This document shows, one piece after another, positions 1-7,824 of a stretch of DNA of 64,000 nucleotides. The notes under the pieces were generated by a model that did no database searches, was not told where the DNA came from, and saw only the letters and a program-made list of their open reading frames with translations. Each line of letters begins with the position of its first letter. Positions within the stretch are counted from its first letter, which is position 1. Position numbers and translations under genes: made by a program. The DNA is taken from positions 62,001-126,000 of the forward strand of contig NZ_KB898626.1 of NCBI RefSeq assembly GCF_000377705.1. The letters are read 5' to 3'. This DNA comes from Salsuginibacillus kocurii DSM 18087. Lineage in GTDB: Bacteria > Bacillota > Bacilli > Bacillales > Marinococcaceae.

Positions 1-144
1 AAAGACCAATTAGCGTATTATGAAAAAGAAATCATAACGCAAGCTATTAATGAATGTAATGGTAGTAAATTAGAATGTGCAAAACAACTAGGGGTATCAC
101 GCGCTACCCTTTATAATCGCATGAAACGATTACACATTGAATAG
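1..144 (+). CDS. Sigma-54-dependent transcriptional activator, C-terminal end (partial)
   Basis: The reading frame is open from base 1 and ends with TAG at 142-144, leaving 47 residues. They form a Fis-type helix-turn-helix: a first helix around EIITQAINECNGS, then AKQLGVSRATLYNRMKRL, which matches the DNA-binding tail of NtrC/PrdR-type enhancer-binding proteins. The AAA+ and sensor domains lie outside the window. A strong terminator follows at 166-197 and a -24/-12 promoter at 197-213 precedes the hydroxyproline-type operon, so this protein probably activates that operon from upstream sites (inference). The family assignment rests only on the HTH and the adjacent sigma-54 promoter. Confidence 0.8.
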   Translation, partial: KDQLAYYEKEIITQAINECNGSKLECAKQLGVSRATLYNRMKRLHIE

Positions 145-165
145 AAAGAAATAAAACGCACAACC

Positions 166-197
166 GACCGTCTCCAGATTAACGAGACGGTCTTTTT
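166..197 (+). terminator. Rho-independent terminator after the activator gene
   Basis: A perfect 9-bp stem, GACCGTCTC (166-174) and GAGACGGTC (184-192), with a 9-nt loop is followed by TTTTT (193-197). It separates the activator transcript from the downstream operon and directly abuts the sigma-54 promoter. Confidence 0.9.
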
Positions 198-213
198 GGC
201 ATTGAACTTGCAT
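197..213 (+). promoter_or_regulatory. Sigma-54 (-24/-12) promoter of the hydroxyproline operon
   Basis: TGGCATTGAACTTGCAT matches the sigma-54 consensus TGGCAC-N5-TTGCW. The invariant GG (198-199) and GC (210-211) are separated by exactly 10 bp. The expected start point is near 224, about 22 nt before the first ATG at 246. The upstream gene ends in a Fis-type HTH typical of sigma-54 activators, which supports the call. Confidence 0.85.
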
Positions 214-245
214 TTACTTCAAGTAGTTAAAAAGGAGGCGATAGT

Positions 246-506
246 ATGATTTTATGCAGGTGTGAAGAAGTCACCTATGAAACAGTACGAGCAACGAAAG
301 AAAAGTATCAGTGCGACGCTAGGGAGTTAAAGCTGCGAACGCGGGCTGGCATGGGATACTGCGGCGGAAGAGTTTGCAGACCATTATTGGATAAAATCTC
401 ACAAAATAAAAATGAACGCTTGGAATCACAGGTTATACCTTTAAAATATCAGCCTCCTGTTCGCCCTATAACATTTCAACGTATGCAAGGTGATCATCAT
501 GGATAG
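246..506 (+). CDS. BFD-like [2Fe-2S] subunit of a D-hydroxyproline/D-amino acid dehydrogenase
   Basis: This 86-residue protein has the BFD-type iron-sulfur pattern Cys4-x-Cys6 and Cys39-x4-Cys44 (CRC near the N-terminus, CGGRVC later). In multi-subunit flavin dehydrogenases of the HcnABC/OoxAB/hydroxyproline dehydrogenase type, such a domain passes electrons from the FAD subunit. AAGGAGG lies 6-7 nt before the ATG. The 3' end overlaps the next gene by 8 bp, and the operon continues with a ferredoxin-like subunit, a FAD subunit and an epimerase. The exact substrate is inferred from the epimerase; D-proline or another D-imino acid remains possible. Confidence 0.8.
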   Translation: MILCRCEEVTYETVRATKEKYQCDARELKLRTRAGMGYCGGRVCRPLLDKISQNKNERLESQVIPLKYQPPVRPITFQRMQGDHHG

Positions 507-834
507 AATCAATCATCATCCTATTTTAGGGGAAAGACCAAAGAAAGAAGCTGTGACGTTCACGTTTGATAACACAACCTACGTTGGAGAAGAGGGAGAT
601 ACAGTTGCTGTAGCACTATTAAGTAATGACATCAGAACGTTGAGACACCACGAAGAAAGTGGAAGTGCGCGAGGGATTTATTGTAATATCGGTCATTGTT
701 TTGAATGCAGAGTGACCGTTAATGATATAGAAGGATGTAGAGCTTGCCTTACAGTGATTGAAGATAATATGAAGGTCGAATCAGGTAAAAGGCTTCCTAA
801 TCCTCTAAAGCAAGGAGGCAGCTTTGATGAGTGA
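499..834 (+). CDS. Ferredoxin-like [2Fe-2S] subunit of the dehydrogenase (HcnA-like)
   Basis: A 111-residue small subunit. It has the cysteine array Cys-x4-Cys-x2-Cys (CNIGHCFEC), then a further Cys pair about 11 residues later (GCRAC), typical of the plant-ferredoxin-like HcnA/SoxX small subunits. The ATG at 499 is preferred to the GTG at 490 because AAGG(T)GAT at 487-494 sits 5 nt upstream of it. The gene starts inside the end of the BFD subunit and overlaps the FAD subunit by 8 bp, so translation is coupled. Role: relays electrons from FAD towards the respiratory chain (family knowledge). Confidence 0.8.
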   Translation: MDRINHHPILGERPKKEAVTFTFDNTTYVGEEGDTVAVALLSNDIRTLRHHEESGSARGIYCNIGHCFECRVTVNDIEGCRACLTVIEDNMKVESGKRLPNPLKQGGSFDE

Positions 835-2059
835 TTTAATTATCGTAGGCGCGGGGCCTGCCGGTCTTAGAGCAAGCATTATATGTGCCCGTAACGGTTT
901 GTCCGTCACCGTCGTTGATGAGTACATGAAAGCAGGCGGGCGTCTTCTGGGTCAGTTGTATCAAGAGAAAGACGGCGAATGGTGGAATGGATTACAGGAA
1001 TCAGAAAGACTTTATGAGGAAGCTCTTTCCTCAGGAGTTGAAATAAAGCTTGGGCTTTCAGTTATACACATAGAAAATAGTGAGAACGCATGGACAGTTC
1101 ATACAAATGCTGAGCTTTTAACTTCTTCTTACTTGCTTTTAGCAACGGGAGCTGCTGAAGCACCGCAACCGATAGATGGTTGGACTCTGCCGGGAGTAAT
1201 GTCCGTAGGGGCAGCACAAGTTATGACTACTGTTCAACGCGTTAAACCGGGTAATGCTGGAGTTATTATAGGGATAAGCGTGTTAGGATCAGCGATTGCT
1301 ATGGAACTTGATATGGCAGGCATTCATATTAAATCTATGGTACTTCCAAAGAAAACAGAGTTTAATGAAGAATTTGCTAATCCATTACATGTGATGGAAT
1401 CCCTGAGCCACATCTCTCATCTAGCCCCTTCAAAATTAATACAATGGTCCAGTCCACTGCTTAAATGGAAATATATGAGGAACTTAAGCACCCGCTTCTT
1501 CCCTAAACGTGGATTTAAAATTTGGGATTTTCCCGTCCACTTACGTAAAGCAGCACTGGAAATAGTAGGAGAAAGTAAGGTTGAGGGTGTAAAAGTTGCG
1601 GCTATAGATATAAATGGAAATCCGATAGAAGGAACAGAAGAAATAATTGAAGCTGACTTCGTTTGTATTGCAGGTGGGTTGTATCCTCTAGCTGAACTAG
1701 CAGCTCTAACAGGGTGTCCTTTCCTCGATGCAGCAGAATTAGGTGGGTATGTGCCACTCCATAGTGAAAAGATGGAAACACCTGTTGATCGTTTGTTTGT
1801 AGCAGGCAACATTACAGGGATTGAGAGCGCCAAGGTAGCTCTAGCTCAAGGAGAGGTTGCCGCCTATTCCATTCTTCAGCACGCCACCAACCATGAAAAC
1901 TTCAAAGAAAAAGTAAATCGTTCAGTAGAGAATGTACAGCAAATTAGAGATCAAGCCCCCTTGAGTTTTAACCCACATATCAATGAAGGTAGAAAAAAAA
2001 TGCAGAACTCATGGAACGAGTGGCTTAACGAACATACTAAATCTAGTCATTTAGCTTAG
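827..2059 (+). CDS. FAD-dependent oxidoreductase, large subunit of D-hydroxyproline-type dehydrogenase
   Basis: About 410 residues. The N-terminal dinucleotide fold reads LIIVGAGPAGLRAS, followed by an acidic residue ending the second strand (VVDE). A second Rossmann-like segment occurs near residues 140-165, and the C-terminal flavin-binding motif is near DRLFVAGNITGI. This is the HcnB/SoxA-alpha class pyridine nucleotide-disulfide oxidoreductase fold. The ATG at 827 has AAGGAGG 8 nt upstream. With the two iron-sulfur subunits it should oxidise the D-imino acid made by the downstream epimerase to the pyrroline carboxylate (inference). The deaminase and semialdehyde dehydrogenase of a full hydroxyproline pathway are not in the window. 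Confidence 0.85.
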   Translation: MSDLIIVGAGPAGLRASIICARNGLSVTVVDEYMKAGGRLLGQLYQEKDGEWWNGLQESERLYEEALSSGVEIKLGLSVIHIENSENAWTVHTNAELLTSSYLLLATGAAEAPQPIDGWTLPGVMSVGAAQVMTTVQRVKPGNAGVIIGISVLGSAIAMELDMAGIHIKSMVLPKKTEFNEEFANPLHVMESLSHISHLAPSKLIQWSSPLLKWKYMRNLSTRFFPKRGFKIWDFPVHLRKAALEIVGESKVEGVKVAAIDINGNPIEGTEEIIEADFVCIAGGLYPLAELAALTGCPFLDAAELGGYVPLHSEKMETPVDRLFVAGNITGIESAKVALAQGEVAAYSILQHATNHENFKEKVNRSVENVQQIRDQAPLSFNPHINEGRKKMQNSWNEWLNEHTKSSHLA

Positions 2060-2069
2060 GAGGTACTAC

Positions 2070-3065
2070 ATGGAAATACAGCGTTACTTTCAAACAATTG
2101 ATTTACACACAGCCGGTGAACCATTACGTATTATAACGAGTGGCGTACCACCCATTTCAGGGAAAACAATGCTGCAAAAAAAGAAGTTTTTCGAAGAGAA
2201 CCTTGACGATATCCGGAGAGTATTAATGTTAGAGCCAAGGGGGCACGCCGGAATGTATGGATGTATCATTACGCCTCCGGTTACGCCAAATGCAGATATG
2301 GGTGTACTGTTTATGCATAATGAAGGCTTAAGTACGATGTGCGGTCATGGCATCATTGCGGTAGCAACTGCAGCTTTTGAAACCGGACTACTAAGTGAAA
2401 AAACACATCTAGTAATAGACAGCCCTGCCGGAGAAATTCGAGCAGATACAACAACGGAAGGTACAATTGTAAAAGAAGTAGCTTTTGAGAATGTGCCTTC
2501 ATTTGTTCTAGAAACTGGATTAGAGATAAAGGTAGACGATAAAACTATTAAGACGGACATATCTTTTGGGGGTGCTTTTTACGCCATCGTAGATATAGAA
2601 GACTTAGGTCTTACTCCAGACATTAAAAACCTATCTCTTTTAAAAAAACTATTTGCAAGGATAAAAACAGAAGTAGAAAGCAACGTTCAGATTCAGCACC
2701 CGTTGGAGGAAGGGTTGCAAGGGTTATACGGAGTAATATTTTCACAAAAGGTTGAAAGCGGACCAGTGAACAGAAAAAGCGTAACAGTCTTTGCCGATGG
2801 CCAGATTGACCGCTCCCCTTGTGGGACTGGCACGGCTGCACTCATAGCTAAGTTAGCCGCTTCTCATAAGCTGCAAAACGCTGAAGAATTCCGACATGCC
2901 GGTATCTTAGATAGTGAGATGAAAGGCGAAATAATCGGCCGTACGAAAGTTGGCTCCTATGAAGGGGTCATACCGAAAATCAAAGGGAAAGCAAGTATCA
3001 CCGGTTTCCAACAATTCATGGTAGATCCTGATGACGTTCTGAAAGATGGTTTTGTATTGAAATAA
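2070..3065 (+). CDS. Proline racemase family: 4-hydroxyproline 2-epimerase (or proline racemase)
   Basis: A 331-residue member of the proline racemase superfamily. Both catalytic acid/base cysteines are present: Cys91 in MCGHG and Cys251 in SPCGTGTA. The trans-3-hydroxyproline dehydratases, which replace one of them with Ser/Thr, are therefore excluded. The GHAGMYG segment and the GGAFYAIVD strand are also characteristic. AGGAGG sits just before ATG, 10 bp after the FAD subunit, so it is the last gene of the operon. It interconverts L- and D-forms at C2 to feed the dehydrogenase. The position next to the three-subunit dehydrogenase favours 4-hydroxyproline over proline, but sequence alone does not settle it. 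Confidence 0.85.
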   Translation: MEIQRYFQTIDLHTAGEPLRIITSGVPPISGKTMLQKKKFFEENLDDIRRVLMLEPRGHAGMYGCIITPPVTPNADMGVLFMHNEGLSTMCGHGIIAVATAAFETGLLSEKTHLVIDSPAGEIRADTTTEGTIVKEVAFENVPSFVLETGLEIKVDDKTIKTDISFGGAFYAIVDIEDLGLTPDIKNLSLLKKLFARIKTEVESNVQIQHPLEEGLQGLYGVIFSQKVESGPVNRKSVTVFADGQIDRSPCGTGTAALIAKLAASHKLQNAEEFRHAGILDSEMKGEIIGRTKVGSYEGVIPKIKGKASITGFQQFMVDPDDVLKDGFVLK

Positions 3066-3195
3066 TAATCACGTAATTTCTCACTGCAGAACTTCCGCTT
3101 TTAAAGGTTTGACGCGATGTAAAAGCATATTTATTATCAAACGCATCGCCTGTACATTCATCAATCGCAATCACCTTAGGGAGTACTTTCGGTCC
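3064..3195 (-). pseudogene. Remnant of an ISL3-family transposase
   Basis: On the minus strand a short open stretch reads LPKVIAIDECTGDAFDNKY, which resembles the first catalytic-Asp region (LPKVIAIDEFKGD...KY) of ISL3-type DDE transposases. No start codon, further catalytic residues or clear terminal repeats are present. Only about 44 codons can be read, so this is a decayed fragment. A 9-bp perfect inverted repeat (GCATTTTTT/AAAAAATGC, about 3268-3289) lies nearby and could be part of the same debris. The assignment is by eye from a short match. Confidence 0.4.
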
Positions 3196-3401
3196 TCAAC
3201 TTGCATCTTGCTCCTTTCCTTGCCTTTTGTCTGCCAACTCAAGGTTATCAAAGAGAGGGGGCAGGATGCATTTTTTATAAAAAAATGCCCACCCATCCGC
3301 TTAGGTAAAGCCTACACCACAACATTCACTATAGAGCCAGAAATCTATTAACATTAGCTCTTGGTAAATGAGACATATGGATAAAGCTCTTCTCAGACAC
3401 T

Positions 3402-3436
3402 AAAACTCCCCGCCAAGAACCTTGCGGGGAGTTTTT
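3402..3436. terminator. Bidirectional terminator between convergent genes
   Basis: A 10-bp stem, AACTCCCCGC (3404-3413) and GCGGGGAGTT (3424-3433), has a T-run on its right side and an A-run on its left. It can serve both the hydroxyproline operon (plus) and the stalk-domain gene (minus). Confidence 0.85.
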
Positions 3437-3542
3437 ACTACTTAATGGTACGCTTCCTATAGTTTTGAAATTTTATATATTCAACCTGTTATTTAAAAAC
3501 CTCTTTTTTACTCGGAATAAATAGCTGTTAACAACTATCCAC

Positions 3543-4433
3543 TTATCTTCCCACACTGTATGAAAATATGTCCCCAGTGTAACCCTCATATAGTGTCATT
3601 TGATACCCGCCTACTGAATAGAAATATTTTTGTTGCAAGCCAAACATAGAGTCCTCATAAGACCCATATTGGGCCGCCCATTCTTCAATTGAACCTTGAT
3701 TTCCTACTCTGCCTCTAATCCCTGTCACTTCTCCTTGGCTCAAATAATGATGCCATTCCCTGTCCCTAACTTCAGCAGCGGTTCCATTAAATTCTATATC
3801 AAAATCCCCGTACACGACAAAAGGAGTATCATCTGACTCAGGAGTACCGTCATGGCGAGCATCGGGCATGCCATAATTATGTACAATCTCAGCTAATGTT
3901 TTCTCTCGATCTTCTTGCGAAAAAGGGCCAATTTCTCCTCTTTTTGCTTCTTGCCAGATTTCATCCTTTGTCGAGGCTACAGTTGTATCTACTACAGGGA
4001 GTTCTCCCTCGTGGATATGGGCAATATGAGCCTCATTACTCCAAGACACATCCATTCCCGTGGCTTCACTAATAAATCGCAGCGGAACAAGAGTACGTCC
4101 ATCTCGCACCTGGGGAGGGACATCAATAGAGTGAACTGCCCCATTAATCCTTGCTTGTTGGCTACCTACCGACAATTGGACAGAAACTCCATTTCCCTCT
4201 ATTCCAATTTTTTGTTCATTTGGTTCCCACGTAACATTCAAGTCAAGTGCATCCATTATAGGCCGCATTTCAACTAATGTTCTGCCTTGATTGGTGATAG
4301 GTTCATTCGTAAATTCAGGCTCTTTGTCCCCCACAAACACTAATACTTGCCGTTCAGAAGCATTTGCTGTTACAGCTAAACAAAAGAAGAGCACAACTCC
4401 CATTAAGACTTTTAAACCTAAACAATCCTTCAT
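3543..4433 (-). CDS. Exported stalk-domain (copper amine oxidase N-terminal-like) protein
   Basis: A 296-residue protein with a signal peptide (MKDCLGLKVLMGVV...ANAS). About 110 residues of the CuAO_N/stalk type follow: NQGRTLVEMRPIMDALDLNVTWE and DGRTLVPLRFISEATGMDVSW, the latter being the family signature. The C-terminal half (about 145-296) is not recognised; it is acidic and aromatic-rich. AGGAGG lies 8 nt before ATG. The stalk domain in Bacillota is a wall-associated adhesion or stalk module rather than an amine oxidase. The gene is monocistronic, ending at the bidirectional terminator 3402-3436. A second CuAO_N-type domain occurs in the SleB-like hydrolase at 50219-51205. Confidence 0.8.
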   Translation of the reverse strand: MKDCLGLKVLMGVVLFFCLAVTANASERQVLVFVGDKEPEFTNEPITNQGRTLVEMRPIMDALDLNVTWEPNEQKIGIEGNGVSVQLSVGSQQARINGAVHSIDVPPQVRDGRTLVPLRFISEATGMDVSWSNEAHIAHIHEGELPVVDTTVASTKDEIWQEAKRGEIGPFSQEDREKTLAEIVHNYGMPDARHDGTPESDDTPFVVYGDFDIEFNGTAAEVRDREWHHYLSQGEVTGIRGRVGNQGSIEEWAAQYGSYEDSMFGLQQKYFYSVGGYQMTLYEGYTGDIFSYSVGR

Positions 4434-4550
4434 TCCTAAGACCTCCTAACTATTTTCTTTTTACTGTAAAGCAACAAAGGTGAAAACATTGTCATAATAT
4501 GTCGTTATATAGAGAATATTTCACTATTATATTGAGAGGTTTTTGCACAT

Positions 4551-4586
4551 TAAAAAGCCCCACAAAGATTCACTTTCTGCAGGGCT
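4551..4586 (-). terminator. Terminator after UDP-glucose dehydrogenase
   Basis: Read on the minus strand, AGCCCTGCAGAAAG pairs imperfectly with TCTTTGTGGGGCT and is followed by TTTTTAA. It ends the gtaB-ugd transcript. Confidence 0.75.
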
Positions 4587-4656
4587 AAGCTTTCTATTAT
4601 CTAGTTTACAATAACTTAACGACTTAGAAGCCAATTTATAAAAAATGAGTTCTCAC

Positions 4657-5988
4657 TTAAACGGTAGATTGAGCTTCTTCTTCAGAAGGAGCGTGAACAA
4701 CAGGACGCCCAATCGAGTGGTATTCCACTCCCGCTTCGTCTGCTGCTTCTAATGAGAAGACGTTGCGGCCGTCAAGAAGGATAGGGTGTTCCATTATTTC
4801 GGGTAGTTCTCTTAAATCGATCTCTTTAAATTCCTGCCATTCGGTCACTAAACAAGCTGCTTCAGCCCCGGCTAGTGCTTCTTCTTTTGACTCTACCAGG
4901 TTCACAGCTTCTGGTAGCAAACGACGTGCATTTTCTTCTGCTATTGGGTCATACGCATAGACGTCTGCTCCTGCTAACACTAGCGACTCAATTAATGGAA
5001 TAGAAGCTGCTTCGCGCATATCATCCGTTTCTGGCTTGAAGGCAAGACCGAGTACGGCAATTTTCTTTCCTCTTAAACTCCCAAGACGCTCTTTTGCTTT
5101 GTCGGCAAGTAGATTGCGCTGCCTGTCATTTGTGTTTATCACTTCTTTTAACAAGGAGAAGTCTTGGCCAACTTGGTCAGCAATAGTTACAAGCGCACTT
5201 GTATCTTTTGGAAAGCAGGAACCGCCATATCCAATGCCAGCGTTTAAAAACGAACGACCAATTCTCTCATCCATGCCCATCCCTGCGGCCACATCATGCA
5301 CATTGGCGCCAAGATTTTCACAAAGTAAAGCAATGTCATTGATATAACTAATCTTGGTGGCAAGAAAAGCATTAGCAGCATACTTAATCATTTCCGCACT
5401 ACGAATGTCGGTCACATACATTGGTAGTTCGAACGGCGCATTTATGGCTCGCATGGTTTCACCGGCTTGCTCATCTTCCACACCGAAGACGATTCGGTCG
5501 CCGTGAAACGCATCATGCAAGGCCTGACCTTCGCGTAAGAATTCTGGGTTGGAGACCATGGTGAACTCATAGGATGAGATGCTATTTATGATCGAACGAA
5601 TCCAGTCGTTCGTTCCAACAGGCACCGTGCTTTTAGTCACAATCGTCATATCCCGCTTCATCCACATCGCTAGATCTTCCGCTACCGATTCAATAAAACG
5701 TAGGTCCGCTGTGCCGTCTTCTCTTTCTGGAGTACCTACTGCAATATAAGCCACCTCTGCCTCTTCAAGCCCCTCGGAATACTCTGTTGTAAAAGATAAC
5801 CGCCCGGCTTCTACGTTTCGCTTTAAGTATTCTTCAATACCTGGCTCATAAATAGGAGATTGAGCTTTGTTCATAGCGTCCACTTTTTCTTCGTCCAGGT
5901 CTACACAGACGACGTTATGGCCTATTTCACTTAAGGTGACCCCTGTGACTAACCCCACATAGCCAGTGCCAAATACGGCGATGTTCAT
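4657..5988 (-). CDS. tuaD: UDP-glucose 6-dehydrogenase
   Basis: A 443-residue UDP-glucose/GDP-mannose dehydrogenase that oxidises UDP-glucose to UDP-glucuronate with two NAD. The N-terminal Rossmann motif is MNIAVFGTGYVGLVTG. The substrate and catalytic region GYGGSCFPKDTSALV carries the nucleophilic Cys, and the C-terminal domain has FKPETDDMREAASI. The ATG at 5988 is chosen over an upstream in-frame ATG because AGGAGG lies 8 nt before it and the family begins at this Met. It is 19 bp downstream of gtaB, in the same operon. Its product feeds the UDP-glucuronate 4-epimerase at 7825-8832 and perhaps a teichuronic-type polymer. tuaD/ugd naming follows B. subtilis. Confidence 0.93.
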   Translation of the reverse strand: MNIAVFGTGYVGLVTGVTLSEIGHNVVCVDLDEEKVDAMNKAQSPIYEPGIEEYLKRNVEAGRLSFTTEYSEGLEEAEVAYIAVGTPEREDGTADLRFIESVAEDLAMWMKRDMTIVTKSTVPVGTNDWIRSIINSISSYEFTMVSNPEFLREGQALHDAFHGDRIVFGVEDEQAGETMRAINAPFELPMYVTDIRSAEMIKYAANAFLATKISYINDIALLCENLGANVHDVAAGMGMDERIGRSFLNAGIGYGGSCFPKDTSALVTIADQVGQDFSLLKEVINTNDRQRNLLADKAKERLGSLRGKKIAVLGLAFKPETDDMREAASIPLIESLVLAGADVYAYDPIAEENARRLLPEAVNLVESKEEALAGAEAACLVTEWQEFKEIDLRELPEIMEHPILLDGRNVFSLEAADEAGVEYHSIGRPVVHAPSEEEAQSTV

Positions 5989-6007
5989 GTTGTCTTCCTC
6001 CTGCCTT

Positions 6008-6892
6008 TTATACATTCTCATAGGCTTTAAGTTGTTCTAAATAAGCTGCCATATCGTCTCGCAGATCTTCACGCGCTAAAGCAAAATCAACCGTCGCTTT
6101 CACGAAACCTAGCTTATCCCCGACATCATACCGTTCTCCGGAAAAAGGATAAGCTTTCACAGACTGAAACTGATTTAACGTACGTAGAGCATCGGTTAAT
6201 TGAATTTCATTCCCTGCCCCAGGCTCCTGGGTTTCTAAGATCTCTAACACTTCAGGTGTAAGGACGTACCGGCCCATGATTGCATGCCGGGAAGGTGCTT
6301 CTGCTGGCTCCGGCTTTTCGATAAGATCGGCTACCTCAATTACGTCAGCCCCTCTTCGTTGAATCAATGGCGAAATAATCCCGTACTTGGAAACATCCTC
6401 TGCCGGCACCTCTTGTACACCAACCACTGAAGCTTCATGTTCTTCAAAAGACTCAATTAATTGACGAAGACAAGGTTTACCGTTCGTCCGCACAATATCA
6501 TCCCCGAGCATTACGGCAAATGGTTCGTTTCCGATAAAGCTGTGCGCACAGGCAATTGCATGCCCCAACCCTTTCGGTTCCTTTTGGCGAATATAATGGA
6601 TGTTCGCTAGTTGAGAAATGCCTTGCACCTCAGTAAACAAGTCCACTTTACTTTTCTTGAGCAGTGTCTCTTCCAATTCATAAGACTTATCAAAATGGTC
6701 TTCAATCGCGCGCTTTCCCCGTCCAGTCACAATCATGATATCCTCGATTCCGGACTCAATCGCTTCCTCGACAATGTATTGAATCGTCGGCTTGTCCACA
6801 ATCGGAAGCATTTCCTTGGGCTGCGCTTTAGTCGCTGGCAAAAACCGTGTCCCTAACCCTGCTGCCGGAATAATCGCTTTTCGTACTTTCAT
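6008..6892 (-). CDS. gtaB: UTP-glucose-1-phosphate uridylyltransferase
   Basis: A 294-residue GalU/GtaB nucleotidyltransferase making UDP-glucose. The N-terminal motif is [31 protein letters not shown] (split here as GLGTRFLP and QPKEMLPI), followed by VMLGDD with the metal-binding Asp and the late [12 protein letters not shown] motif. Start ATG 6892 follows GGGAGGG by 6-7 nt; an upstream Met would add 12 unrelated residues. A TATAAT-like -10 (6943-6948, minus) is visible upstream without a good -35. The gene precedes ugd, so glucose-1-P is carried to UDP-GlcA within one transcript. Confidence 0.93.
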   Translation of the reverse strand: MKVRKAIIPAAGLGTRFLPATKAQPKEMLPIVDKPTIQYIVEEAIESGIEDIMIVTGRGKRAIEDHFDKSYELEETLLKKSKVDLFTEVQGISQLANIHYIRQKEPKGLGHAIACAHSFIGNEPFAVMLGDDIVRTNGKPCLRQLIESFEEHEASVVGVQEVPAEDVSKYGIISPLIQRRGADVIEVADLIEKPEPAEAPSRHAIMGRYVLTPEVLEILETQEPGAGNEIQLTDALRTLNQFQSVKAYPFSGERYDVGDKLGFVKATVDFALAREDLRDDMAAYLEQLKAYENV

Positions 6893-7363
6893 GTTATTCC
6901 CTCCCGAACCATTAAAAAAGACATTCACTTATTGAATGCCTTATTATAAGTAGGTTCATTCTATCATAATCACACCAAGATTTGGAGAGGATTGTCAAAG
7001 ATTGCATTAAACTTACCAGGTCACAAACTATACTCCTATTACCCTTGATCTTGCTCCCCGTGTTCATCTTTAATTATATAAAAAGTACTGAACACATGGG
7101 TGCACCCATAAAACTATTCATTTCTTTCCCCGCTCCCGGAAAATTCACTCTACTACTAGGGGAGTCTCCGAATCTAAGAGGCCTCATCGTCAGCGCACTA
7201 GAAGTGAGGCACCTTATTCTATTCGATAAACTTCGCCAGGGGATGACATACAGTGTCAATAATTCACAAATTATACATATTTTAGGGGTACAACCAATTC
7301 TATACTTTAAGAAACCCTCTATTCCCTTGGTTTCTCATTTTACTTTGGAAAGGGACGAAGACG
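6893..7363. other. Intergenic region upstream of gtaB and the HEPN gene
   Basis: No convincing gene is seen. The region holds the gtaB leader with a small CATTCA/TGAATG hairpin (6922-6938) and a possible -10 TATAAT (minus, 6943-6948). An open frame on the plus strand through 6982-7380 has no ribosome-binding site or recognisable protein character. Confidence 0.5.
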
Positions 7364-7714
7364 ATGCCTGCAGAAGCTGATATTCAATACATGAGCAGTG
7401 CGTACCGTTTGTTGTTCGAAATTGAAGTAACCCTGGAAAAAGAAATCGACGCGAGATTAACCGCAAGTTATGGCCCGTCTTGGGAACTCAAACTCCAAAC
7501 ACCCCGGCGTCTTCACACCACCTTTTTTCATGAGAAAGTAAGCTACTTCGGAAAGTACGCGCCCATCAGTTCCATCTTTACAGAAAAGGAATTAAAAAAG
7601 CTGTATCGCTTAACCTATACGAGAAACAAAATAGCCCACATGGAACTCATCAATGGCATGGAAGAAGAGTTACTTCATGAATGCCACCAGTTCGTAGTAG
7701 AGAAATTAACGTAG
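7364..7714 (+). CDS. Orphan HEPN-domain protein (Rx4H motif)
   Basis: A 116-residue, mostly helical protein. Near its C-terminal third it has RNKIAH (Arg87-Asn88-x3-His92), the R-[polar]-x3-H active-site signature of HEPN domains, many of which are RNases in toxin-antitoxin or abortive-infection systems. GGAAAGGGA lies about 8 nt before the ATG. It sits alone on the plus strand between two minus-strand sugar-nucleotide genes. No nucleotidyltransferase or other antitoxin partner is visible beside it. Function is unknown; a non-catalytic HEPN/RNA-binding role is also possible. The motif call is made by eye. Confidence 0.6.
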   Translation: MPAEADIQYMSSAYRLLFEIEVTLEKEIDARLTASYGPSWELKLQTPRRLHTTFFHEKVSYFGKYAPISSIFTEKELKKLYRLTYTRNKIAHMELINGMEEELLHECHQFVVEKLT

Positions 7715-7824
7715 TTCTCTAAACGTAATAGAATAAAACCAATTTAAAACGTATTCGTACTTAACGTTAACACGTTTTATCGGGGGGATAGAGGGGGTTC
7801 TCCCTACACATAACTAGAGTCAAA

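Noticed and set aside
6982-7380. Possible 132-residue protein upstream of the HEPN gene
   Set aside because: No ribosome-binding site, odd composition, overlaps the HEPN start; no recognisable family.
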